The notes under the pieces were generated by a model that saw only the letters and a list, made by a program, of their open reading frames with translations, was not told the origin of the DNA and made no database searches. Positions 42,986 to 51,014 of a stretch of 64,000 nucleotides of DNA are shown here, in pieces. Numbering within the stretch: position 1 is the stretch's first letter; every line of letters starts with the position of its first letter. The position numbers and the translations under genes were made by a program. Source of the stretch: JBHGBM01 sp041946965 (GTDB taxonomy: Bacteria; Acidobacteriota; Terriglobia; Bryobacterales; Bryobacteraceae); contig JBHGBM010000010.1 of assembly GCA_041946965.1 (NCBI GenBank), positions 1 through 64,000 of the forward strand. The letters run 5' to 3'.

Positions 42986-44100
42986 TTCGCTTTCGCCCTC
43001 CCCTGGCTGGTGAGCCTGCGGATAAGCTGCACCTCGGCCTCGCGGTATGGCGTGCCGTCGCGGCGGAAGACCTCGTGGAACCACACGGAGGGCTCGCGGC
43101 CGCCGGTGTAGGGCTGCTTCCAGGAATCCCACGGCAGGTGCGTCTGCGTCTTGCCCTCCACCAGGCCCCAGTTATACGCCGCCACGCCGTATTTCAGAGC
43201 CACCGGCAACGAGCCCTCGAAGGTGCTCCGGTTGCCGCGCGCCATGTACTCGGTGCACAGGATCGGCCGCTTGTAGCGCTGTAACGACTTGATGCGCCGC
43301 TCGAAGTTGGCGGGATCCGTGTAGTCGTGGAAGGAGATCACGTCGGAGTTCTCGATCTGGATGCGCGCGGTGCGCGACAGCTTGTCGTCGGACGACCAAT
43401 CGCCCTGCCACACGCCGCTGGTCAGCGGCTGCGTGGGATGCGCCGCGCGCGCCCAGGCGAAGACCCTCGGCAGCAGCGTTTCCACGCGCGCCACCTTGTC
43501 CTTGGGCTCCAGCTTGCCGTAGCTCGATCCGTTCAGATTGTCCGGCTCGTTCCAGACATCCCAGGCCACCACTCGCGCGTCGTTCGCGAACGCTCCCACC
43601 ACGCCTCTGACATAAGACTCCAGCCGCGGCCATTGCGAGGGATCCGCGAGCGCCTTGGCTCCGGGTCCCTGCACCCAGCCCGAGTTGTGTACGCCGGGCT
43701 TGGGCGCGCGTTGCCGTCCGGCTCGCGGGAACGGGTCCCACACGGAGTCGAACAGGACGAACATCGGACGTATGCCGTGCTTCGCCGCGATGTTCAGGAA
43801 CGTGTCGATGCGCTGGCGGTATCCCGCCGCGTCCTGCTGCCACACGAGGTCGTGCAGGAAGACCCGCATGGTGTTCATGCCAATGTTCCGGGCCCAACCG
43901 AGTTCCAGGTCGATGCGGGCGGGGTCGAACGTTTCGGCCTGCCACATTTCGAGCTGGTTGATGGCCGTGGCGGGGGTGTAATTGCCGCCCACCAGCCACG
44001 CCTGCTGCGCGTACCAGCCGTTGGCAAACGCTTCACTCCAGCGGGTCTGCGCCGCGGCGGACGCCGCCAGCAAGGAAAAGCAAAGGTATATCTTTTTCAT
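42976..44100 (-). CDS. Secreted GH5-like (cellulase-family) glycoside hydrolase
   Basis: The product is 374 residues from ATG 44100 (MKKIYLCFSLLAASAAAQ, a signal peptide); an ATG at 44112 would add MADT. It is a TIM barrel of clan GH-A type: NIGMNTMRVFLHD, HGIRPMFVLFD, the acid/base glutamate in VWNEPDN after beta-4, HDYTDPANFE, and the nucleophile glutamate in CTEYMAR after beta-7, then VAAYNWGLVEGK. It should hydrolyse a beta-linked glycan in the periplasm or outside. Fifty-five bases separate it from the downstream receptor gene, so the two may be cotranscribed. Confidence 0.88.
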   Translation of the reverse strand: MKKIYLCFSLLAASAAAQTRWSEAFANGWYAQQAWLVGGNYTPATAINQLEMWQAETFDPARIDLELGWARNIGMNTMRVFLHDLVWQQDAAGYRQRIDTFLNIAAKHGIRPMFVLFDSVWDPFPRAGRQRAPKPGVHNSGWVQGPGAKALADPSQWPRLESYVRGVVGAFANDARVVAWDVWNEPDNLNGSSYGKLEPKDKVARVETLLPRVFAWARAAHPTQPLTSGVWQGDWSSDDKLSRTARIQIENSDVISFHDYTDPANFERRIKSLQRYKRPILCTEYMARGNRSTFEGSLPVALKYGVAAYNWGLVEGKTQTHLPWDSWKQPYTGGREPSVWFHEVFRRDGTPYREAEVQLIRRLTSQGRAKAKAA

Positions 44101-44112
44101 CGTGTCTGCCAT

Positions 44113-44129
44113 GTAAAGGCCAGTTTAAG
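44113..44129 (-). promoter_or_regulatory. CTTAAA-N5-CTTTAC repeat upstream of the GH5-like gene
   Basis: Read on the minus strand, CTTAAA (44129-44124) and CTTTAC (44118-44113) are five bases apart, an 11-base period as in OmpR-type regulator sites. It lies directly before the start of the GH5-like gene. Similar pairs lie upstream of the sigma-factor gene and the kinase gene. Confidence 0.4.
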
Positions 44130-44159
44130 CGCTGGCTGACTGACCCGGCGGAGCCCCGC

Positions 44160-47100
44160 TCAATCGACGGCCACCGCCGCCTTCGGGCTGTCCACGCCTC
44201 CTATGCGTACAGTGACCGGCAAGGCGTCGCCCTGCATGTGGGATCCCGGCACGCGCACGTCGATCCTGTAGATCCCCACCACGCCCGGGACCAGGCCGCT
44301 CCACTCCACAATCATCTCCGATTGCTTGTACGCAGGGTCGCCGAAGAAGACCTTCACCGGCTGAGTCACCGCCGGCGGGTCGGAAGGCGCGGCGGCGCCG
44401 GCGGTCACCTTGCCTCCGGTGGTGACGCCCAGCCCGGTGGCGTAGATGTAGAGCGCCTCGTCGCGCCTGGCCGGAGCCGATTTGGTGACGAAGCGCCCGT
44501 CGGCGTGGTAGATTGCGGCTTGCCCCGTCTGCGCATCGACGAACACGGCGGGCGCGTATTTTGAGACCGTGACCGTCTGGGCGGCAGCGGCCATGTGCTT
44601 GTCGATCGAGCGAACCACCACCGTGTGCTTTGCGGCGGTCAAGTCGGGTGGAAGCTGCACGTTGATCTGCGAAGGAGAGGCCAGCAGCATGGGCGCCGCG
44701 GTGTTGTCGATGGTCACGCAGGCGCCTCCCAGCACGGACGGCAGCGGCGCGCTCGCGGAAGCCTGCGACGCCAGGTTCTGGCCGAAGATCGAAACGATCG
44801 AGCCGGGCGCCATGCTCGACTGGTAATTAGCCGTGTTGACAATGCCGTTCGAGTTCACCTGCGGACGCCCCTGCTGGCTGCGCTGCGGGAGCGGCACGAT
44901 GGAGAGCCCGCTGGTGGTAAGCAGGTAAGCCGTGGAACCGCTCGCGTCCAGAGCCATCGTCCGCGCCGGGACGTTTACGCGCTGCGTTCCGACCTGGGTC
45001 GAAAGCGGGCCCTCGAGTGCCGTGGCGCTGCCGCGCGTCATGCCGCTGGCGGCATCCACCAGTTCCACCGTAGGCGTCTGGGTCACCGACGAGCTGGTGT
45101 TCGCGCGGACCGGCTGCACGAAGCGCGCGAACGTGGTGGCATTCAGCGCCGCCACCGCGGAGACGGGACGCGACGCCCCGGCAGCCCCGCCTGGCACGGG
45201 GACCAGCGATTGGTTCAACACGCTGCCGTTGACCACGAAGTACTGGCCGCGCGGCCCGGCGGCGAGCGGCCCGTAATAACCCTGTATGGGCGTGCTGGCC
45301 ACCTGCTGGCTAAGTACGTATTCGTCCGCCATGGCGTCGTAAAGGTATCCCACGCCGTTGCCGCCCAGCAGAACGATGTATTCGCCGCCCGGAGCCGCTA
45401 TCATGGTCCGCGGAGACTGGATCGTGGAACTGCCGATCACCGTGCTCGTGCGGCGCGGCGTGGCCACGTTATCCACCACCCGCCAGAGCGTTCCGTCCGA
45501 CATCACAATCTGCAAGCCCGCCAGACCCGCGGCGATCACACTGGGCGTGTTCAGCGCCACGCTGGCGTTGTACGGCAGCGGCGGGAACCGGACTTTGCCG
45601 GTGACTTCCTGTTTTTCCAGGTCGATCACACTGATGCTCTCGCCACCGGTGTTAGCCACGTAGAGAAAGTTGCCGTCCGGAGAAAGCGCCAGCGAGCGCG
45701 GCAACTGCCCCACCTTCACCGGCGCAAGGAACTGGTTCGTGTTCGTATCGAACACCTCCACGCGGTTCATGCCCGAGTTGGCGATGTAGAGTTTCTGCCG
45801 CAACGTGTCGCTGACGATATCCACCAGGCCTTCGGCGGTGGAGACGCTCACGGGCACCGGCGTCACCGACCCCTCGGCTTCCGCGTTGCGGCTGTTTTGA
45901 TAGACGCGTACGCGGAAAGGGATGTTGATGGCTTCGGGCGAGGACACCAGAAAGTCCACGGGAGCGGGCGTGCCCAGCGAAGTCGAAGTCCGGGTGTTGT
46001 AAGTGAATTGCAGGATGGTGTCGCTGCCGCTGGGACGCGCCGTCACCTGCGGCGCGTTCTGGACGATGGCCCTCTGTTGGGTGGTGCTGGCCGTGCCGCC
46101 GGTTGGGGCGGCGGGAGGAATCAATACCGGGTTTCCGCCTCCCGGCAGCACGATGGGGATGCCTTGCCCCGGACCGCCGGCTCCCGCGCCGCGGCCCGGG
46201 TCGCCGCCCAAGGGAGCGGTAAATGTGACGCCGGTCTGGTTCACTTGCGCCATGACGCTCATGCGGCCTCTGCCGGCGTTCCTGACCGTCACCTGCGCCG
46301 TGCGCAGGTCCGCAGCAGCCCCACATTGATCTCCCGCCAGCAGCACGGCGGGGCTCTCGACCTGCGCGATCGGGCTGTCGTAAATTGCGAAAACCGGCAA
46401 GCTCAGCAGCCCCGATTGCGAAAGCGCGTAGATCGCCGCGCCGTTGGACGAGATCACCATCTTGCCGGTGAGGTTCTCGGGCAGTTGCAGGCCCATCCGG
46501 ATGAGCATGTTCTCCGGATCGCTCAGCATGAGCTGGCTCGAGTTGGCCGTGCCGGCGGTCTGCACCGGAGCGATGTTGAATGCGGAGTAGAGTACCGAGC
46601 CATCCGGAGCGAACACGCTTCCGCCCTGGTTGGCCTGCGTGTTGAAATTGACGTTGTTGGCAAAAGGATAAAGCGAATTGGCCGCATTCTGCTGCGCGAG
46701 GATGGCCAGCGTCTCCGTCTCGAACATGCTCAGGCCGGCCATGAAACGCGAGCCGTCGGGCGCCACCGAGAGCACGCTCGAGATGTTGCTCACCGTGCGG
46801 CTTCGCAGTACGGTGGCCGAAGCCGTCTCGTAGACGAAGACGCTGCGCGACGAAGTATTCGGGTTGTTCAGGCCGATGATCAGCCGCCCGTCGGGCGTGG
46901 CCAGCAGGTGGCTTCGCGAAGCGTTGTAGACCTGGCCCGGAGAGGGTGTGGCGGGACTGGCGGGCGCGAGCAGCGTGCTCGGGATCTGAAGAAGAGCGCC
47001 GGTGGCCGGGTCGAAGCGCAGCAGGCGGTTGTTGTCCGAACCGCTGCCCGCCGTTCCCACGGTGGTGATGAGCACGCCTTCGTCGGCGCCCACCGCCACG

Positions 47101-47453
47101 CCCTCGGGCGCCGCGGGGAGACTCACGCGAGTCAGCACGGAGGCGGCGTCGAGATCGATGATCTCCAGCGCGGCCGCTCCGTATACCGTGACGTACAGGT
47201 ACTTGCCGCCCCGCGAGAGCGCGCACGCCAGCGGCTGCGGGCCGGTGGGTATGGGGTCCAGCAGCTTGCGCTGCGCGGTCGAATAAATTTCGATGCGGTT
47301 CTGCGTGGTGTTCACCAGATACAAGCGAGAGCGGTTTTCGTCGAGAACCAGGTCCGCAAGTCCGCCCGCAACCGGCACCGCAGTGCCGAAGGTGGCGGCC
47401 CCCGCCACACCGGCGGCCATGCACGCAAGCAGAAGTGGAATGCCGAGCCGCAT
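44160..47453 (-). CDS. Secreted YVTN-type beta-propeller protein with Solibacter C-terminal domain
   Basis: The product is 1097 residues with a signal peptide (MRLGIPLLLACMAAGVAGA). The N-terminal part is a beta-propeller of YVTN type (RLYLVNTTQNRIEIYST, LSRGGKYLYVTVYGAAALEIIDLD). A Gly/Pro-rich linker (about 425-465) separates it from further blades (YIANSGMNRVEVFDTNT, LSPDGNFLYVANTGGESISV). The last 220 residues match the Solibacter-type C-terminal domain TIGR03437: GIVNTANYQSSMAPGSIVSI, FGQNLAS, PSQINVQLP, YATGLG. The role is unknown, probably extracellular binding. A close paralogue lies three bases upstream, so they are one operon. Confidence 0.9.
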   Translation of the reverse strand: MRLGIPLLLACMAAGVAGAATFGTAVPVAGGLADLVLDENRSRLYLVNTTQNRIEIYSTAQRKLLDPIPTGPQPLACALSRGGKYLYVTVYGAAALEIIDLDAASVLTRVSLPAAPEGVAVGADEGVLITTVGTAGSGSDNNRLLRFDPATGALLQIPSTLLAPASPATPSPGQVYNASRSHLLATPDGRLIIGLNNPNTSSRSVFVYETASATVLRSRTVSNISSVLSVAPDGSRFMAGLSMFETETLAILAQQNAANSLYPFANNVNFNTQANQGGSVFAPDGSVLYSAFNIAPVQTAGTANSSQLMLSDPENMLIRMGLQLPENLTGKMVISSNGAAIYALSQSGLLSLPVFAIYDSPIAQVESPAVLLAGDQCGAAADLRTAQVTVRNAGRGRMSVMAQVNQTGVTFTAPLGGDPGRGAGAGGPGQGIPIVLPGGGNPVLIPPAAPTGGTASTTQQRAIVQNAPQVTARPSGSDTILQFTYNTRTSTSLGTPAPVDFLVSSPEAINIPFRVRVYQNSRNAEAEGSVTPVPVSVSTAEGLVDIVSDTLRQKLYIANSGMNRVEVFDTNTNQFLAPVKVGQLPRSLALSPDGNFLYVANTGGESISVIDLEKQEVTGKVRFPPLPYNASVALNTPSVIAAGLAGLQIVMSDGTLWRVVDNVATPRRTSTVIGSSTIQSPRTMIAAPGGEYIVLLGGNGVGYLYDAMADEYVLSQQVASTPIQGYYGPLAAGPRGQYFVVNGSVLNQSLVPVPGGAAGASRPVSAVAALNATTFARFVQPVRANTSSSVTQTPTVELVDAASGMTRGSATALEGPLSTQVGTQRVNVPARTMALDASGSTAYLLTTSGLSIVPLPQRSQQGRPQVNSNGIVNTANYQSSMAPGSIVSIFGQNLASQASASAPLPSVLGGACVTIDNTAAPMLLASPSQINVQLPPDLTAAKHTVVVRSIDKHMAAAAQTVTVSKYAPAVFVDAQTGQAAIYHADGRFVTKSAPARRDEALYIYATGLGVTTGGKVTAGAAAPSDPPAVTQPVKVFFGDPAYKQSEMIVEWSGLVPGVVGIYRIDVRVPGSHMQGDALPVTVRIGGVDSPKAAVAVD

Positions 47454-47456
47454 GGG

Positions 47457-50279
47457 TCACCTCTTCACGGAGGTGACGATCGCGTCGCTACGCTGCCCGG
47501 TAGCGAGCGAACGCACCTGTAGCACGTAGGACCCCGGCGCGAGCGTCTCCGGCACCTGCGCGAGGATGCGCCCCGGAGCCGTTTCCAGCAGCGGCGCCGC
47601 CGTGCCGCTGAAGGTCACGCACGAGCCGCCCAGTACGGTGGGCGGGGTCAGGTCCGAGGCTTTCGCGGTCGAGGCCAGGTTCTGTCCGGAGATCGCGATG
47701 AAGGACCCGGGGCGGATATTGGCCGTTCCGTCGATGGCATTGGTCACCCCGGCGGCGGTAAGTCCGGGACGGCTCGCGCCCGATGCCGTCAGCGGAATCA
47801 CTGTCAGCCCTGACACCGTGATCGCATAGGCGACGCCCTGCGAATCCACCGCCAACTGGCGCGGCGGCACGTTGAGGCGGCTGTTTCCGAACAGGCTTTG
47901 GACGGGGTTCTCCGCCACCGCGCCGGCCACCGTCACGGAGTTGGTGCGCAGGTCGATAAGTTCCAGAGTGGGGCGCGCGTCGCTGGTGGGCGTGCTGGTG
48001 AGCGATTGTTTCACGGGCGTGGTCAGGCGCGCGAACGTGCTCTCGTCGATGGCTGCCACCGCCGCCACATTGCGCCGCGACGCCAGCGGCCCCGATTGTG
48101 TCGATGTGGGAGACTCGCTGCCTCCCACCGCGGCCAGCGCGGAGTTTAGAACGAAGCCGTTCATCAGGAAGTACGCGCCGCCCGGACCGGCCGCAAGCGG
48201 GCCGTAGTAGCCCTGTATGGTGTTCTGTGTATACGGCCGGTTGGAGACGGTGTACACGTCGGCGAGGCCGTTGTAGAGGTATGCAGTTCCGTTCCCGGCC
48301 GCCGTGATGATCGCCGTGCCACCTGGCGCCGCGGCCAGCCGAACGGGACTGGTGAGCTGCACCGGTGTCACCGAATCCGCCGCACGGGTGGTCAGCCTTC
48401 CATCGACCATTCGCCACTGCGAGCCCGTAGACATCACCACCTGCAAGCCGTAAAGCCCCATGGCGATGGCCTGCGGCGACATGGGAGCGGATGTGCCGGC
48501 GCGCGGGATAGGCGAAAACTCCACGACGCCGGTCACCTTCCGGAGATCCAGGTCCACGCTGCTGATGGATTCGCCGCCCGTGTTCGCAACGTAAAGCGTC
48601 TTGCCGTCGCCCGCCAGCGCCATCTGGTGCGGCAACTGGCCCACTTCGATGGGCGCTACAAATTTCTGCGCGGAGCGGTCGAACACCTCGATGCGGTTGT
48701 ACCCGGCGTTGGTAATGTAAACACGGTCCCTGGCTTCATCTACCAGCAGATCGTACAGGCCTTCGGTGATGGTGGTTCCGGTCGACACGGGGTAGATGAC
48801 CCCGCGCTGGTCGGTCTGCCGCACGTTCATGAAGACCTTGATGGTGGGCGGCACGTTGATGGCGTCCGGAGACACCAGGTTCACCAGCAGCGGCGTGCCC
48901 GTATTCGAGGTGGAGCCGGAGTACAGATTTGTGCCGTATTGTCTGGTGACGTTGCTGCGCCCCGGCTCCAACGTGAATCGTATGGACGATGGCGCTACTC
49001 CGCTGGTGGCCTGTGAAACCAGAGCCGCGGTGGTGTCCGGAACACTGAATGTCAACTTGCCCTTTCCGGCGTTCAGGATGGGCAGCGTGGCCGTGGCGAG
49101 GCCGGGGTTGCAGTCGTCCACCGCCAGAAACACGGTGGTGCGTTCGGGTTGGAGGATGGGGTAGTCGTACAGGTTTCCGAGCGGCAGATAAAGCAGGCCC
49201 GATTCGGAAAGTCCCCATGCCCGCGTTCCGTCCGACGAGATCACCATTTTCGCCACGATGCTCTCGGGAATCTTGATCCCCATGGTGACCCCCAGATGCC
49301 GCGAGTTGGAGATCAGCAGCGTGGAGGCCTGGGCCCGGGTGGCGGGCTGCGAAAACGGCGCCACGTTGAAGGCGCTGTACAGAGTATCGCCGGCCGGCGC
49401 GAACGCGCTGCCGCCCAGGTTCTGCAATTGGCTGAAACTCGCCGTGCCGCTTGAAACCAGTGGGAACGGCACGTTGGCGGCGTTCTGCTGCGCCATCGCC
49501 GCGAGCGTCGCCGTATCGTAGAGCGTCGAGCCGGCCATGAACCGCGAGCCATCCGGAGCGATCGAGAGAATCGTGGATTGGCCCGTCACCGTGCGGCTGC
49601 GCAGCACCGAGGCCGACGCGGTCTCGTATACGAACAGGACCGTCGAGGCGTTGTTGTTGATCGTGCTGAGCCCGATGATGAACTGTCCGTCCAGCGTGCG
49701 GATCAGCTTGCCGCGAAAGGTCGTGATGGGCCGCGCCAGAACCGTGGTGGGCAGCGGCGAAGGAGTGGCGGGGGGCGGCGGGAAACTCACCGCCGAAAGT
49801 TGCTGCCCCTGTTGTAGAACGCGGTCGAAGACCAGCAGCGAGTTGATGCCGTTGGTGTCTCCGGTGCCCTGCGTGGTGATCAGCACGCGCCCATCAGCCC
49901 CTACCTCCACGCCCTCGGGTTTCGCCGGCAGGGATACCGTCTGCTGCACGGCGCCGCTCCGCAGGTCCACCACGGTGAGTGTGGAACTGGCATTGTTGCT
50001 GATGTACAGGTACGCGTTATCCATGGACATGGCCGCCGCCACCGGACCGCTTCCCGCGGGAATGGCGCCCACCACGGATCTGGCCGAGTAACTGTAAATA
50101 TCTACCCGGCTGGCATTCTGGTTTACGAGATACAGCCGCTCCCTCGATTCATCCAGCACGATGTCCGAGGGAGTTCCTCCGAGCCGGACGACCTCGCCGA
50201 ATGTCGCGCCGGAGGTCTGTGCAAAGAGAGCAGTCGCGCCCCACCATGCCAACAGCGGCAGGAGAGTGTAAGACCTCAT
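47457..50279 (-). CDS. Paralogous beta-propeller protein with shortened C-terminal domain
   Basis: The product is 940 residues with a signal peptide (YTLLPLLAWWGATALFAQ). It is similar along its length to the next gene: RLYLVNQNASRVDIYS, LYISNNASSTLTVVDL, YITNAGYNRIEVFDRS, LYVANTGGESISSVDL. The C-terminus has only the first half of the Solibacter domain (GTANIRPGSFIAISGQNLAS, LGGSCVTFSGTAAPLLE) and stops at VRSLATGQRSDAIVTSVKR. The pair arose by tandem duplication. It is the first gene of the propeller operon and divergent from the sigma factor, so both promoters lie in the 120-base gap. No enzyme motif is seen; a surface binding or scaffold role is inferred. Confidence 0.88.
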   Translation of the reverse strand: MRSYTLLPLLAWWGATALFAQTSGATFGEVVRLGGTPSDIVLDESRERLYLVNQNASRVDIYSYSARSVVGAIPAGSGPVAAAMSMDNAYLYISNNASSTLTVVDLRSGAVQQTVSLPAKPEGVEVGADGRVLITTQGTGDTNGINSLLVFDRVLQQGQQLSAVSFPPPPATPSPLPTTVLARPITTFRGKLIRTLDGQFIIGLSTINNNASTVLFVYETASASVLRSRTVTGQSTILSIAPDGSRFMAGSTLYDTATLAAMAQQNAANVPFPLVSSGTASFSQLQNLGGSAFAPAGDTLYSAFNVAPFSQPATRAQASTLLISNSRHLGVTMGIKIPESIVAKMVISSDGTRAWGLSESGLLYLPLGNLYDYPILQPERTTVFLAVDDCNPGLATATLPILNAGKGKLTFSVPDTTAALVSQATSGVAPSSIRFTLEPGRSNVTRQYGTNLYSGSTSNTGTPLLVNLVSPDAINVPPTIKVFMNVRQTDQRGVIYPVSTGTTITEGLYDLLVDEARDRVYITNAGYNRIEVFDRSAQKFVAPIEVGQLPHQMALAGDGKTLYVANTGGESISSVDLDLRKVTGVVEFSPIPRAGTSAPMSPQAIAMGLYGLQVVMSTGSQWRMVDGRLTTRAADSVTPVQLTSPVRLAAAPGGTAIITAAGNGTAYLYNGLADVYTVSNRPYTQNTIQGYYGPLAAGPGGAYFLMNGFVLNSALAAVGGSESPTSTQSGPLASRRNVAAVAAIDESTFARLTTPVKQSLTSTPTSDARPTLELIDLRTNSVTVAGAVAENPVQSLFGNSRLNVPPRQLAVDSQGVAYAITVSGLTVIPLTASGASRPGLTAAGVTNAIDGTANIRPGSFIAISGQNLASTAKASDLTPPTVLGGSCVTFSGTAAPLLETAPGRILAQVPETLAPGSYVLQVRSLATGQRSDAIVTSVKR

Positions 50280-50320
50280 CTGAACTGCTTAAACCCGCGC
50301 CGCCGCCCGCCTCCACCGCT

Positions 50321-50336
50321 CTTAACAAAACTTTAC
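50321..50336 (+). promoter_or_regulatory. CTTAAC-N4-CTTTAC repeat in the propeller/sigma-factor gap
   Basis: CTTAAC (50321-50326) and CTTTAC (50331-50336) are direct repeats four bases apart, 63 bases before the sigma-factor ATG. A further CTTAAA lies at 50288-50293. The kinase gene has an equivalent pair 60 bases before its start. Confidence 0.45.
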
Positions 50337-50399
50337 AGGCCGGGCGTGTGCGAACCGAAACGTGATCCGCGGACGCGGAATCCTTCCTGTTCACGGACC

Positions 50400-51002
50400 A
50401 TGAATCTCAACATAGTTGCCGGGTACGAGTCCGATACCGATGTCCGGCTGATGCTGGCGGCGAGCTGCGGAGATATAGCCGCTCTGAACACGATCATCGA
50501 CAAGCACTACGCCGCGGTCGTGCGGTATTGCTTCCGCCGCGTGCGCGACCCCGCCGAGGCGGAAGATCTTGCGCAGGAGGTGTTCCTGCGAGTGTATCGC
50601 AGCCGCTCCACGTATCAGCCTTCGGCCCGGGTGACTACCTGGATCTACCGTATAGCGTCCAACCTCGTGCTGAACCGTCTCCGGGACACCGGGCGGGAAC
50701 GCGCCTTTGTTCGTCTGGATGCGTGCCCGCCGGGCCGTCGCGAACTGCCCCTGCCCGACCGCACGCCGCGCGCCGACGTGTGGATGATCCGGCGGGCGAG
50801 ATCGCGCGATGTCCGCAGTGCCGTTCGCGCGCTGCCCGCCCGGCAGCGCGCCGTCGTGCAACTGCACCACTTCGAAGGCGTTCCGGGACCGCTGATCGCG
50901 CAAAGACTGGGATGCTCCCACCAGGCGGTGCGCTCCACGCTGTTTCGCGCCTACAACTCGCTGCGCGCGTCGTTGAGCGACTACGCCGGGATCCCCGCGT
51001 AG
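50400..51002 (+). CDS. ECF-type RNA polymerase sigma factor
   Basis: The product is 200 residues from ATG 50400 (MNLNIVAGYESD). Region 2 is clear: DKHYAAVVRYCFRRVRDPAEAEDLAQEVFLRVY is the core-binding and -10 recognition part, followed by TTWIYRIASNLVLNRLRD. Region 4 is LPARQRAVVQLHHFEGVPGP, IAQRLGCSHQAVRSTLFRAY. The two-domain form without region 1 or 3 is ECF-type. No anti-sigma factor is adjacent, so its control is unknown; transcriptional control through the repeat upstream is possible. Being placed between the propeller operon and the VWFA/receptor operon, it may direct either one. It converges on the VWFA gene 12 bases away. Confidence 0.93.
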   Translation: MNLNIVAGYESDTDVRLMLAASCGDIAALNTIIDKHYAAVVRYCFRRVRDPAEAEDLAQEVFLRVYRSRSTYQPSARVTTWIYRIASNLVLNRLRDTGRERAFVRLDACPPGRRELPLPDRTPRADVWMIRRARSRDVRSAVRALPARQRAVVQLHHFEGVPGPLIAQRLGCSHQAVRSTLFRAYNSLRASLSDYAGIPA

Positions 51003-51014
51003 AATCCGGTCCCG

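Noticed and set aside
44595..47522. 975-codon plus-strand open frame opposite the propeller gene
   Set aside because: Composition is dominated by Arg and His with no hydrophobic core pattern; the minus-strand gene has a signal peptide and known domains.
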